From: Pedobacter steynii | GTDB taxonomy: Bacteria > Bacteroidota > Bacteroidia > Sphingobacteriales > Sphingobacteriaceae | Assembly (NCBI RefSeq): GCF_001721645.1 | Contig: NZ_CP017141.1 | Location: 1,426,001 to 1,490,000, forward strand | Reading direction: 5' to 3' | Length of the DNA: 64,000 nucleotides | Shown here: piece by piece, positions 18,569 to 27,093 of the stretch | How positions within the stretch are numbered: position 1 is the first letter of the stretch | How the letters are laid out: each line of letters begins with the position of its first letter | Translations under genes and position numbers: made by a program | Notes under the pieces: generated by a model | Told to the model about the DNA's origin: nothing | What the model saw: the letters and a program-made list of their open reading frames with translations, nothing else | Database searches by the model: none

Positions 18569-19300
18569 TTATATCTTTATCAAAAGATCCAGTGCAACAG
18601 CCAGGGAAGCACCAATCAATGGACCGATTACGGGAATCCAGGCATACCCCCAGTCGTTGTCTCCTTTCCCATGAACAGGTAAGATTGCATGCATAATTCT
18701 CGGCCCCAGATCCCTTGCAGGATTAATGGCATAACCTGTCGTTCCTCCAAGTGAAAGGCCGATAACCCAAACGAGGAACGCAACTGGCAAAGCCCCCAGA
18801 GAGCCTAAACCTATTGGGGTTTTACTGATGCCCATAGCGGCATCGCTGAAATGAAAGATAACAAAGATCAAAACAAATGTGCCAATGATTTCACTGATCA
18901 GGTTGGACCAGGTATTTCTGATAGCAGGGGCAGTACAGAATGTAGCACGCTTAGCTCCCTGGTCTTCGGTCAGCTTATAGTGATCTTTATAGGTCAGCCA
19001 TACCAGGAAAGCCCCTAAAAAGGCGCCTGTAAACTGGGCCAGGATGTAAACTGGTACTTTGGCCCAACTCAGCTTACCGATGAGGGCAAGGCTGATGGAG
19101 ACAGCCGGGTTAAGGTGAGCACCACTATATGGCCCCGCAATCACAACGCCTGCAAAAACAGCCAGCGCCCAGGCAGTGGTGATGACAATCCAACCTCCAT
19201 TATTTCCTTTTGTTCCCATTAAAACAACATTGGCAACTACACCGTTCCCTAAAAGTATCATGACCATAGTGCCGATTACTTCGGCTGAAAATTCCGACAT
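18569..19300 (-). CDS. glpF: aquaglyceroporin (MIP family)
   Basis: Six-helix channel for glycerol and water in the inner membrane. Both NPA boxes are present (SGAHLNPAVS and GYAINPARDLGPR); the Asp after the second box (NPARD) is typical of glycerol-conducting GlpF rather than water-only aquaporins. ATG at 19300 (MSEFSAEVIGT) gives 243 residues and fits family starts; a GTG nine codons upstream is possible. No glpK or glpD is adjacent, so substrate is inferred from the channel type. Confidence 0.85.
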   Translation of the reverse strand: MSEFSAEVIGTMVMILLGNGVVANVVLMGTKGNNGGWIVITTAWALAVFAGVVIAGPYSGAHLNPAVSISLALIGKLSWAKVPVYILAQFTGAFLGAFLVWLTYKDHYKLTEDQGAKRATFCTAPAIRNTWSNLISEIIGTFVLIFVIFHFSDAAMGISKTPIGLGSLGALPVAFLVWVIGLSLGGTTGYAINPARDLGPRIMHAILPVHGKGDNDWGYAWIPVIGPLIGASLAVALDLLIKI

Positions 19301-19447
19301 CTGAATAGATTTAATGATGGATAACACTAATCGTAATTATACGTAAGTATAAACAAACGTTATTGAAACTAAAAGAAGCTAAATCGAAAATGTCAATTAT
19401 AAATTTCCCGGGCTTTCTGATCGTATCTTCTGAGTGGAGTAGCTTTT

Positions 19448-19467
19448 TTGTATCAAATTTGATACAA
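19448..19467. promoter_or_regulatory. 20-bp perfect palindrome, probable operator
   Basis: TGTATCAAATTTGATACA plus one flanking T and A makes a 20-bp perfect palindrome. It lies in the ~330-base region between divergent glpF and an outer-membrane barrel gene, 147 bases from one and 162 from the other. No T-tract suits a terminator. Confidence 0.5.
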
Positions 19468-19587
19468 TTACAGTGAGAAACCAGCAACAGGGACAAGGAA
19501 TATGGGTAGAATGGGCTTTAAAGCTAATTTGCTCTAAATGAATCGTTAAGCAGCTTTTATTTCTCTTTTTAAGGGTGCTAGAAATTC

Positions 19588-19603
19588 TGGCACATTTCTT
19601 TCT
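19588..19603 (+). promoter_or_regulatory. sigma-54-like -24/-12 element (weak)
   Basis: TGGCACATTTCTTTCT matches TGGCACGNNNNTTGCW except for two positions, including the G of the -12 GC. It ends 26 bases before the ATG of the barrel gene. No TAnnTTTG box is seen here. Confidence 0.3.
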
Positions 19604-19629
19604 AAGACCCTCGGATAAAACAACACCAT

Positions 19630-20247
19630 ATGAAAAAGATCATTATTCTGGCCTTAGGCCTATTTGTTGCTGGTGCAGCTAATGCACAAAGCCCCATCAG
19701 GTTAGGGGTTAAAGCAGGTTTAAACCTTCCCAATATTATTAAGGGAGATGGAAACAACGATTTCAAAACAAAAGTAAATCCTGGTTTTAATGCCGGTATA
19801 ACCTTAGACATCAATCTGATTAAAGGACTTGCATTTACTCCGGAGCTGTTATATTCCACTAAAGGATATAAAGCAGAAACTGGTTTTGGAGAATTCACAC
19901 AAACCACTCATTTCATTGATATTCCTATTCTGGCAAGTATCAATGTAGGAGGTACAGGATTAAACCTGGTTGTAGGACCACAAGTTTCTTTCTTAACTTC
20001 AACAAAAAACAAGTTTGAAAATGGTTTTGGAACAGTGGTGATTCAGGATGAATACAATGAGGATGCTGATAAATTTAAAAAGAGCCTTGTTGGTGGGGTA
20101 ATTGGATTCAGGTATGATATCAATGATAAATTTGACTTACATGGCCGTTATTCCCTTGATTTCCAGAAAAACAATGAAGATGGAACCAAGCAAACTCCTG
20201 AATACAAAAACCAGGTATTCTCTGTAGGTGTAGGTGTGAAATTCTAA
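19630..20247 (+). CDS. small outer-membrane beta-barrel (porin family) protein
   Basis: 205 residues with a signal peptide ending ANAQ and alternating hydrophobic strands ending in the outer-membrane sorting signal (FSVGVGVKF, C-terminal Phe). Resembles the PF13568-type 8-strand barrels of Bacteroidota (RLGVKAGLNLPNI ... FTPELLYSTKGYK ... GGVIGFRYDI). Role unknown, often structural or adhesive. A paralogue lies downstream at 20622. Ends at a strong terminator. Confidence 0.85.
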   Translation: MKKIIILALGLFVAGAANAQSPIRLGVKAGLNLPNIIKGDGNNDFKTKVNPGFNAGITLDINLIKGLAFTPELLYSTKGYKAETGFGEFTQTTHFIDIPILASINVGGTGLNLVVGPQVSFLTSTKNKFENGFGTVVIQDEYNEDADKFKKSLVGGVIGFRYDINDKFDLHGRYSLDFQKNNEDGTKQTPEYKNQVFSVGVGVKF

Positions 20248-20270
20248 TCTCAGAAGTTATAATTAATCAG

Positions 20271-20304
20271 AAGAGGGTACCTGTTAAGGTACCCTCTTTT
20301 TTTT
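20271..20304 (+). terminator. terminator after the first barrel gene
   Basis: 11-bp perfect stem AAGAGGGTACC / GGTACCCTCTT, 6-base loop, followed by a T run. Confidence 0.9.
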
Positions 20305-20565
20305 GCATTCCTTTTTCTGAACTTTAGACAGGACATTATTTAAAGGGCTTAAAAACAATACCTGCTACAGGAAGAATCCCGATATGCCGGTCGGGCGCAT
20401 GGCCTGAGGAACTCCTGAGGTTTTTCCGGCTGTGCTGGATTTGGGACAATTGAAAGTTGTGCTTACTGAAGCCTTTTTGAATTTTGCATTTTGACTTTAA
20501 TTGTCTGTAAGTCAGTTGTTTTAACTCCTGTTGTTCTGACGGAAATCCTTTAAAATGCCCTTTTT

Positions 20566-20581
20566 TGGCATGGTTATTACA
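20566..20581 (+). promoter_or_regulatory. sigma-54-like -24/-12 element (weak) before the second barrel gene
   Basis: TGGCATGGTTATTACA has the TGGCA and TT-C-A parts of the sigma-54 consensus with the -13 G replaced. It sits 41 bases before the ATG, similar to the element at 19588. The rest of the ~320-base gap 20305-20621 shows no supported gene. Confidence 0.25.
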
Positions 20582-20621
20582 ATACCCTGTCCGAATTTTA
20601 ACAATATTAAAATCGACAGTT

Positions 20622-21269
20622 ATGAAAAAATTATTCATTATAGGATTGGGTCTGACCCTCAGTGGTCTGGCCTTCCAAACAAAGGCACAAACTTCACAGG
20701 CTGCGGCAAATGATCAAATGAGATTCGGTATTAAGGCCGGAGCTAATTTAATGAACATGGGAAAAATGACGGTTGGTGACCAAAGTTATTCTACCGATTC
20801 TAAAGTTGGATTCCAGGCGGGTGTATATGCTGATCTCCCAATGGGTGGTGGTTTTGCATTCTTACCGGAAGTAATCTATTCTCAAAAAGGAGGTAAAATA
20901 AAAGAAACCATAGGTGCCAATACGACAGAGTTTGATTCGAAACTGGGATACCTGGATGTACCGGTACTGATTGGTTACCGACCTACTCCTGAACTGACCA
21001 TTTTTGCTGGTCCTCAGGCTTCCTTCCTGCTTTCCCGTGATGCTTCATTCAAAGTGAACGGACAACAGGTAGGAGACACTTTTACGGATAAAAAAGATTA
21101 TAAAAAATCCATCGCTGGTGGTGTCGTTGGTTTAGGTTATAACATCACACCCAATATCAATGTGAATGGAAGATATACGATGGACTTCCAGAAAACATTT
21201 AATGACGACATCAATCAGGATAAACTGAAAAATAAAGGCTTTGCCTTGTCATTAGGTTATACTTTTTAA
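20622..21269 (+). CDS. small outer-membrane beta-barrel (porin family) protein
   Basis: 215 residues from ATG at 20622, signal peptide ending TKAQ, eight predicted strands and a C-terminal ALSLGYTF sorting signal. Shares the layout RFGIKAGANLMNMG ... FLPEVIYSQKGGKIKE ... YNITPNINVNGRYTMDFQK with the gene at 19630, so the two are tandem paralogues separated by a terminator and their own promoter regions. An upstream TTG in frame is unlikely, since it would put the signal peptide inside the protein. Confidence 0.85.
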   Translation: MKKLFIIGLGLTLSGLAFQTKAQTSQAAANDQMRFGIKAGANLMNMGKMTVGDQSYSTDSKVGFQAGVYADLPMGGGFAFLPEVIYSQKGGKIKETIGANTTEFDSKLGYLDVPVLIGYRPTPELTIFAGPQASFLLSRDASFKVNGQQVGDTFTDKKDYKKSIAGGVVGLGYNITPNINVNGRYTMDFQKTFNDDINQDKLKNKGFALSLGYTF

Positions 21270-21291
21270 TTCCATTTACCTATGGAAAGCA

Positions 21292-21331
21292 AATCCCGGT
21301 ACCTTTAAATAGGGCCGGGGTTCTTTTTTTT
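21292..21331 (+). terminator. terminator after the second barrel gene
   Basis: Stem AATCCCGG / CCGGGGTT (one T-G pair) followed by C and eight T. Confidence 0.6.
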
Positions 21332-21392
21332 AACCCAATTTCTCCCCCTTTTTTGTTACATCAGCCTTCCTTTTATCTGAATGCTTTTTGTT

Positions 21393-21400
21393 TAACTTTG
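21393..21400 (+). promoter_or_regulatory. -7 box of the GH3 gene
   Basis: TAACTTTG, a perfect TAnnTTTG, 22 bases before the ATG. Confidence 0.5.
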
Positions 21401-21422
21401 AGATTTAACCAAGCACAACTAA

Positions 21423-23129
21423 ATGAAATTGAAGTATCCTATAGCCGCTCTCGTAATTCTATTCGGTGGGCTGTCATCAGCTCAGGCACAGAAGAAAACC
21501 TACCTGGAAACTTTAGCGAGCCCGAACCAATGGGTGGATTCCGTATTTAATAAGCTAAATAAGCGTCAGAAGATTGCACAGATGTTCTTTGTCAGGGCGC
21601 ATACTGATATGGGTAAAGTCTATGAAGACTCTATAGGCAGGGTAATTAAAAAAGAAAAGATTGGTGGTCTGGTCTTCTTTCAGGGTGGTCCCGTCAGGCA
21701 GGCGGTATTAACCAATCAATATCAATCTCTGGCACGTGTTCCTTTACTCATCACCTCTGATGGAGAATGGGGGCTGGGGATGCGCTTGGATAGTACCATT
21801 TCTTATCCTTACCAGATGGCATTGGGTGCCATTCAGGATAAACAGCTGATTTATAAGATGGGATTGGAAGTAGCTAAAGATTATAAGCGGATCGGTATGC
21901 ACATGAACCTTGCCCCGGATGTGGATGTCAATAACAATGCTAAAAACCCGGTGATCAATTTCAGGTCATTTGGTGAAAATAAATACAATGTAACAGCTAA
22001 AGCCTCGGCTTATATGAAAGGAATGCAGGACGGCGGACTGCTGGTGAGCTTGAAACACTTTCCGGGACATGGAGATACCGATGTGGATTCACATTATGAT
22101 CTTCCAAAACTACCTTTTACCAAGGCGCGGCTGGATAGCCTGGAGATTTATCCTTTCAGAGAATTGATTAAAGAAGGTGCAGCAGGAGTGATGATTGCTC
22201 ATATGAATATTCCGGCACTGGACAATACACCTAATATGCCCTCCACTTTATCTAAACCAATTGTTACTGGTATCTTAAAAGAAGAGCTTGGATTTAAAGG
22301 CATCATTATTTCTGATGCAATGGGAATGAAAGGAGTGGTGAAATACTTTAAAGACGGGGAAGCAGATGTTATGGGGATCATTGCCGGGAACGACATTCTG
22401 GAGCTTTCAGAGAATAGTGCGCGTGCCATTAAACTGGTTCGTAAAGCGGTGAGAGAAGGCCGGATCAGTATGGACAGGATTGATGAAAGTGTAAAGAAAA
22501 TCCTGACGGCAAAATATTGGGCTGGCTTAAATGTAAAAGACACAGTGAATGAACAGCATGTTTTTTCAGAAGTAAACAGACTGGAGAGTCAGGCTTTGTT
22601 GCAACAGCTGGCGGATGCTTCCATGACCGTTTTAAGGGGAAAACAATTTCTTAAAACATTGTCAGCAGAAAAAAGAACAATCATTATCAGTATCGGTACG
22701 CCTAATGTAACTACTTTCCAGAAAGACCTGGCAACGTATTACAAAAATTCAGTTTTTTATACCCTGGATAAAAATGCCAACGCCAATGCCATTGCAAAGG
22801 TAACGAGAGAAATTTCTGGTTTTGATCAGGTAATCATAGGGATTCATGATGCGAGAAACCGTCCGGGAAATGGAATGGTGTTAACTGCCGATTTAAAGAT
22901 GTTTATCAAAGATATGGCAGATAAAAATGCGGTATTTGCACTGTTTGCCAACCCCTATAACATGAGTACCTTACCTGGCCTTGAAAATAGTAAGGGCTTG
23001 ATTGTGGCTTATCAGAAAGAAGATTTTATGCAACGTGCAGCAGCTTCAGTTCTTAAAAATCAATTTGTCCCATCAGGGAAATTGCCGGTAACGGTAAGTG
23101 CGGCATTTAAATACGGAGACGGAGAATAA
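21423..23129 (+). CDS. glycoside hydrolase family 3 (beta-N-acetylglucosaminidase-like)
   Basis: 568 residues, signal peptide ending SAQAQ. The GH3 barrel shows the NagZ-type loop KHFPGHGDTDVDSH starting at K211 and the nucleophile D298 in IISDAMGMKGV. A Rossmann-like GH3 C-terminal domain follows (residues ~400-568, ending GKLPVTVSAAF). Many Bacteroidota homologues carry a further beta-lactamase-type domain of about 400 residues; it is absent here. Likely trims muropeptide-derived GlcNAc-MurNAc or other beta-GlcNAc in the periplasm. Convergent with the thioredoxin gene. Confidence 0.88.
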   Translation: MKLKYPIAALVILFGGLSSAQAQKKTYLETLASPNQWVDSVFNKLNKRQKIAQMFFVRAHTDMGKVYEDSIGRVIKKEKIGGLVFFQGGPVRQAVLTNQYQSLARVPLLITSDGEWGLGMRLDSTISYPYQMALGAIQDKQLIYKMGLEVAKDYKRIGMHMNLAPDVDVNNNAKNPVINFRSFGENKYNVTAKASAYMKGMQDGGLLVSLKHFPGHGDTDVDSHYDLPKLPFTKARLDSLEIYPFRELIKEGAAGVMIAHMNIPALDNTPNMPSTLSKPIVTGILKEELGFKGIIISDAMGMKGVVKYFKDGEADVMGIIAGNDILELSENSARAIKLVRKAVREGRISMDRIDESVKKILTAKYWAGLNVKDTVNEQHVFSEVNRLESQALLQQLADASMTVLRGKQFLKTLSAEKRTIIISIGTPNVTTFQKDLATYYKNSVFYTLDKNANANAIAKVTREISGFDQVIIGIHDARNRPGNGMVLTADLKMFIKDMADKNAVFALFANPYNMSTLPGLENSKGLIVAYQKEDFMQRAAASVLKNQFVPSGKLPVTVSAAFKYGDGE

Positions 23130-23133
23130 GAAA

Positions 23134-23176
23134 ATCCTGCAGCGCTGATCGTTGAGATCAGTGCTGCAGGATCATT
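23134..23176. terminator. bidirectional terminator between GH3 and thioredoxin genes
   Basis: 17-bp stem ATCCTGCAGCGCTGATC / GATCAGTGCTGCAGGAT with one G-T pair and a 5-base loop, A run before and T run after. Confidence 0.85.
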
Positions 23177-23185
23177 TTAAAATAC

Positions 23186-23689
23186 TTATTTGTTATGCTC
23201 TGGTTTTAGTGCAGCAACATTCCAGTTTTTCAGAAACTCGGTTACTTTTTTAACACTATGTCCTTTGCCTTCTTCCAGATAGGCTGAATTCTGGGTATGT
23301 AGTAATTTTCCATCCCCATCAAGAATCAGAAATACCGGAAACCCAAAACGCCCCGGATAATTCAATTTCGCCAATACCGCCTCATTCTTGTTCTCCTTGC
23401 TATAATTTACAAGGACTGTTTCATAATTGTCATTAAGAACCGTTTTAAGTTCAGGGGTATCTGCTACCAGATTATGGAAGGCGATACACCAGGAGCACCA
23501 GTTACCACCAACTTGTATAAATACGTGTTTGCCTTCTTTTTTGGCTTTGGCTACAGCAGCGTCAATGTCGGCCTGCGCATTAGCTGAAGGATTGTAAATC
23601 TTTACGGCTTCTTTTGTTGCCTGAGCAAAACTGCTTGTTGAAATGGCTGCAAAAGTAAAAAGGATTAAAGCTATTCTTTTCATTGTCAT
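23186..23689 (-). CDS. secreted thioredoxin-family protein
   Basis: 167 residues (ATG at 23689; ATG two codons later at 23683 is equally possible). Signal peptide ending SSFAQ, then a thioredoxin fold with active site WCSWC near residue 65 and the cis-Pro in RFGFPVFLIL. Resembles DUF255/thioredoxin_7 proteins acting as periplasmic reductases. Single gene. Confidence 0.85.
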   Translation of the reverse strand: MTMKRIALILFTFAAISTSSFAQATKEAVKIYNPSANAQADIDAAVAKAKKEGKHVFIQVGGNWCSWCIAFHNLVADTPELKTVLNDNYETVLVNYSKENKNEAVLAKLNYPGRFGFPVFLILDGDGKLLHTQNSAYLEEGKGHSVKKVTEFLKNWNVAALKPEHNK

Positions 23690-23851
23690 GTGTTTTATCG
23701 TTTAATAAGCGTTCTTTTCAAACGCCCATAGATGCTAAATCAAAAGTAAGAAACTATTGAGATCTTTGTGTAATCATAATATAAAATTGTCTACTAATTA
23801 AGTCGTCTACTATTTTGCAAAAACCTCAGCAGAATATTTTAGCTTTACCTA

Positions 23852-26800
23852 ATGCCGCAACAGCCTCTAAAAATATTACAAGCTTCCGCAGGATCCGGTA
23901 AAACATTCAGTCTTACAGCACATTATTTAACCTTACTGCTGTCTGGAGAAACGAAATACCGTGAAATTCTGGCGGTCACCTTTACCAATAAGGCTACCGA
24001 AGAGATGAAAACCAGGATCATGGAAGTGCTTAGAGGCTTTGCATTGGGACAGGAAGAGGTAGAAGATTACAGAATCCTGGTTTTGCAGGCCCATCCTGAT
24101 TTAAACAGAACCCTCCTGCAGGAAAAATCAGAAAGGATCTATAAAAAAATATTACACGATTACAGCCGCTTTTCTGTCAGTACCATCGATGGTTTTGTAC
24201 AGAAGGTCATTAGGGGTTTTGCTTTTGAGCTGGGCTTAGATTCCGGATACGCCCTGGAAATGAACTTTGAAAAGGTAAAAAATGAGCTGGCCGATAAGCT
24301 GGATGAACAGATGGATAGTAATCCTAATCTGCTGCAATGGATTATCGATCTGGCCATGGACCGGATCAATAATAACATTAGCTGGAATTATAGAAATGAG
24401 CTGATAGATCTTGCCGGCGAAATATTCAAAGAACGTTACCAACCCTTCGACAATGCGATCCAGGAGCTTATCCAGCATAGTGATTTAAATGTGATGTTCG
24501 GAGAGTACAGTAAATCTACCCGGCAGCAGATCACTTTATTTGAAAGCGACCTCAAAGAAAGAGCGCTGCGTGCCAATGCCTTATTTGAATCGGCTAATAT
24601 CAGTACCGATCAGCTGAAAGGAAAATCGCGCTCTCCCTTGCTGTCCATTTCAAAGATTGCCGATGGTGATTTTCCCAAAATTGAAAGCATTGCAAAACTG
24701 ATCAATGAACCGGAAGAATGGTTTAAAGCAGGGACAAATGATGCTTTATATCCAAGCCTCAATCCAATGCTGGATCAATTGTATCAATGCTATATCTCTG
24801 GCTTGCCGGATTATATCCTGGCACAGGCTTTTAATAAAAATTTATATTACCTGCGCCTGATGCAGGAAATGGCCGTTCTCCTTAAAACTTACCGGCAGGA
24901 GAGTGGCAACCTCCTGATCAGTGATGCCCAAAATCTCCTGAAAGGAATTACCGGTAACGACGACGATAACCCGGCCTTTATCTGGGAAAAGACCGGAAGC
25001 CGGTACCGTCATTTTCTGTTTGATGAATTTCAGGATACCTCCGCCAATCAATGGGGAAACTTTAAACCCCTTTTGAAGAACGCCATGGCAGAAGCCAATG
25101 GCAGGCTGATTGACCATCTGATTGTGGGCGATGTAAAACAATCGATCTACCGCTGGCGTAACGGGGATTGGAATATCCTTCATCAGCAGGCCAAAAAGGA
25201 CATTGGGGAAAGTTATGTGACCGCCGCTAATCTGGAGGAAAACTACAGAAGTACGGAAAATATCATTCTGTTTAACAACATGCTTTTTAAAGCTTTACCA
25301 ATGTTGATGCAGGGACGATTGAATGAAACTATAGCCGCACAGGAGGCCAATCAGAAACTCACCGGCTGGTGGGAAGAAAGAGGCCTTGGTCATATCATTA
25401 CAGATGTTTATGCAGAGGTGGCTCAAAAACTTACTCCGAAAACCGCTTCCGGTGGAAGTATTGACTTCTCTGTTTTAAAAACGGATGCCGATGGGGCAAG
25501 TCTGGGAAGAACCGGATTTAAGGAGGAGGCTTTAAGAAGAATGGTCGCTACGCTAACCCGTCTTATTGTCGAAGAGCAGCGATATAAGGCCGGAGATGCC
25601 TGTGTCCTGGTGCGTTCCAATTCAGAGGCCATTGCAGTTGTAGATGCCTTAATGGAGAACAACATCAATGTGATTTCCGGAGAGGCTTTGCTTATCGAAA
25701 ATAATATAGCAATAAAGATCCTGATCAATACCCTGATGGTAATGGCAGGACTTCCAAATAACACGGCCTTATATAAGGCGAATTGCATCAGTTTATATGC
25801 ACAGCTAAAGGAGGAAAAAGTACAATCGGAACAGCTGTTTAACCTAAAAATTAAAGGCCTGGAAGACTTATCCGATATTTTGCCCGCCGGGCTTTGTGAA
25901 AACTGGAAAAGCTGGATGCAGCAACCGCTTCCTGAATTATTGGAAAAACTGATCCATGCTTACGGCTTAAGTCAGCCCAGCCATGCCGCTCAGCTGCCTT
26001 ACCTGTTTGCATTGAGGGATCTGGCGGGAAACTTTGCCCGACAGGGAGAAAAAGGAATCACTTCTTTTCTTACCTATTGGGAAGAAGAAGGACGTAGAAA
26101 AACATTGCCATCTTCAGAAAATACAGATGCAGTGCAGGTAATTACCATTCATAAATCTAAAGGACTTGCCTTTAAAATGGTAATGGTGCCATTCTGTAAC
26201 TGGGAAATCAATGGTAAGCCCAATAGCATCTTCTGGGTGCCTACAGAGCATACGCCTTATCATCAGCTGCAGAGTATCCCCTTGAAATATAGTAAGGAAC
26301 TGGGCCAGTCTGCAGTAGCCATTCCCTATTATGAAGAATTGTTGTACAATAATATGGATGCGCTCAATATGTTGTATGTAGCTACGACAAGAACAAAGGA
26401 ATACCTGTACATCACCTGTCTGGGGAAAAAAACGGATACCATCAGTACCATTGGAGACCTTCTGGCGATGACCCTGCAAGAGCAGCTAAATGAAGAAGGA
26501 AGCTTTATCGTGGATGAACCTGTAATCAAAAAGACCGGTTCATCAGCCCAGAAAGAAGCGCATCCGGAGATGATTAGCCTTCAGGAATATCCAACTTCGG
26601 GACGATTGAATGAAGTATTCAATAATAAGTTGAAAAGAAGGGAGCTGGAAATGCTCACCGGTACAAATGCAGGCAGGGAGGGGAGTATTTTACATGAAGT
26701 TCTTGCCCTTTCAGCGAATGCTGCGCAGGCAGATGAAGTGCTGAAGACCATGCTCAATGAAGGGGTCTTTAAATCAGAAGAGCTTCCTGCACTGAGAAGA

Positions 26801-27091
26801 CAGGCGGTAAATGTATTGGAACATAGCGAATTACAGGCCTTGCTCGGAACGGGTAAAGAAACAATTAATGAAAAAAGTATTATAGATATCCGCGGAAAAA
26901 CATACCGTCCGGATAAAGTGTTGATCTCAGGAAACGAAGTGGTGGTGATCGACTATAAATTCACCCTTAAGGAAAGTGATGCCCATATCAAACAGGTTTA
27001 TGGATATCGGGACCTGCTGCTGGCTATGGGCTATCAGAAAGTACAGACCTATTTGTTTTATGCACATAGTGCTGAATTAAAATTAGTATAA
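23852..27091 (+). CDS. UvrD/RecB-like helicase-nuclease (AddA-like)
   Basis: 1079 residues: Walker A ASAGSGKT at 11-18, motif II LFDEFQDTS near 388, motif V/VI VITIHKSKGLAFKMV and YVATTRTKEYL, and a C-terminal PD-(D/E)XK nuclease (GREGSILHEVLAL near 945, VVVIDYKFT near 1033). This is the helicase-nuclease subunit of an AddAB-type double-strand-break repair enzyme. It is followed two bases later by the AddB-like partner. No TAnnTTTG box was certain upstream. Confidence 0.9.
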   Translation: MPQQPLKILQASAGSGKTFSLTAHYLTLLLSGETKYREILAVTFTNKATEEMKTRIMEVLRGFALGQEEVEDYRILVLQAHPDLNRTLLQEKSERIYKKILHDYSRFSVSTIDGFVQKVIRGFAFELGLDSGYALEMNFEKVKNELADKLDEQMDSNPNLLQWIIDLAMDRINNNISWNYRNELIDLAGEIFKERYQPFDNAIQELIQHSDLNVMFGEYSKSTRQQITLFESDLKERALRANALFESANISTDQLKGKSRSPLLSISKIADGDFPKIESIAKLINEPEEWFKAGTNDALYPSLNPMLDQLYQCYISGLPDYILAQAFNKNLYYLRLMQEMAVLLKTYRQESGNLLISDAQNLLKGITGNDDDNPAFIWEKTGSRYRHFLFDEFQDTSANQWGNFKPLLKNAMAEANGRLIDHLIVGDVKQSIYRWRNGDWNILHQQAKKDIGESYVTAANLEENYRSTENIILFNNMLFKALPMLMQGRLNETIAAQEANQKLTGWWEERGLGHIITDVYAEVAQKLTPKTASGGSIDFSVLKTDADGASLGRTGFKEEALRRMVATLTRLIVEEQRYKAGDACVLVRSNSEAIAVVDALMENNINVISGEALLIENNIAIKILINTLMVMAGLPNNTALYKANCISLYAQLKEEKVQSEQLFNLKIKGLEDLSDILPAGLCENWKSWMQQPLPELLEKLIHAYGLSQPSHAAQLPYLFALRDLAGNFARQGEKGITSFLTYWEEEGRRKTLPSSENTDAVQVITIHKSKGLAFKMVMVPFCNWEINGKPNSIFWVPTEHTPYHQLQSIPLKYSKELGQSAVAIPYYEELLYNNMDALNMLYVATTRTKEYLYITCLGKKTDTISTIGDLLAMTLQEQLNEEGSFIVDEPVIKKTGSSAQKEAHPEMISLQEYPTSGRLNEVFNNKLKRRELEMLTGTNAGREGSILHEVLALSANAAQADEVLKTMLNEGVFKSEELPALRRQAVNVLEHSELQALLGTGKETINEKSIIDIRGKTYRPDKVLISGNEVVVIDYKFTLKESDAHIKQVYGYRDLLLAMGYQKVQTYLFYAHSAELKLV

Positions 27092-27093
27092 AA

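Noticed and set aside
20336..20638. 100-codon minus-strand ORF overlapping the start of the second barrel gene
   Set aside because: Antisense to the gene start and its upstream region, no family recognised, and it overlaps the signal-peptide region of a supported gene.
24160..26529. Several long minus-strand frames inside the AddA-like gene
   Set aside because: Shadows of the coding strand with no start context or family match.
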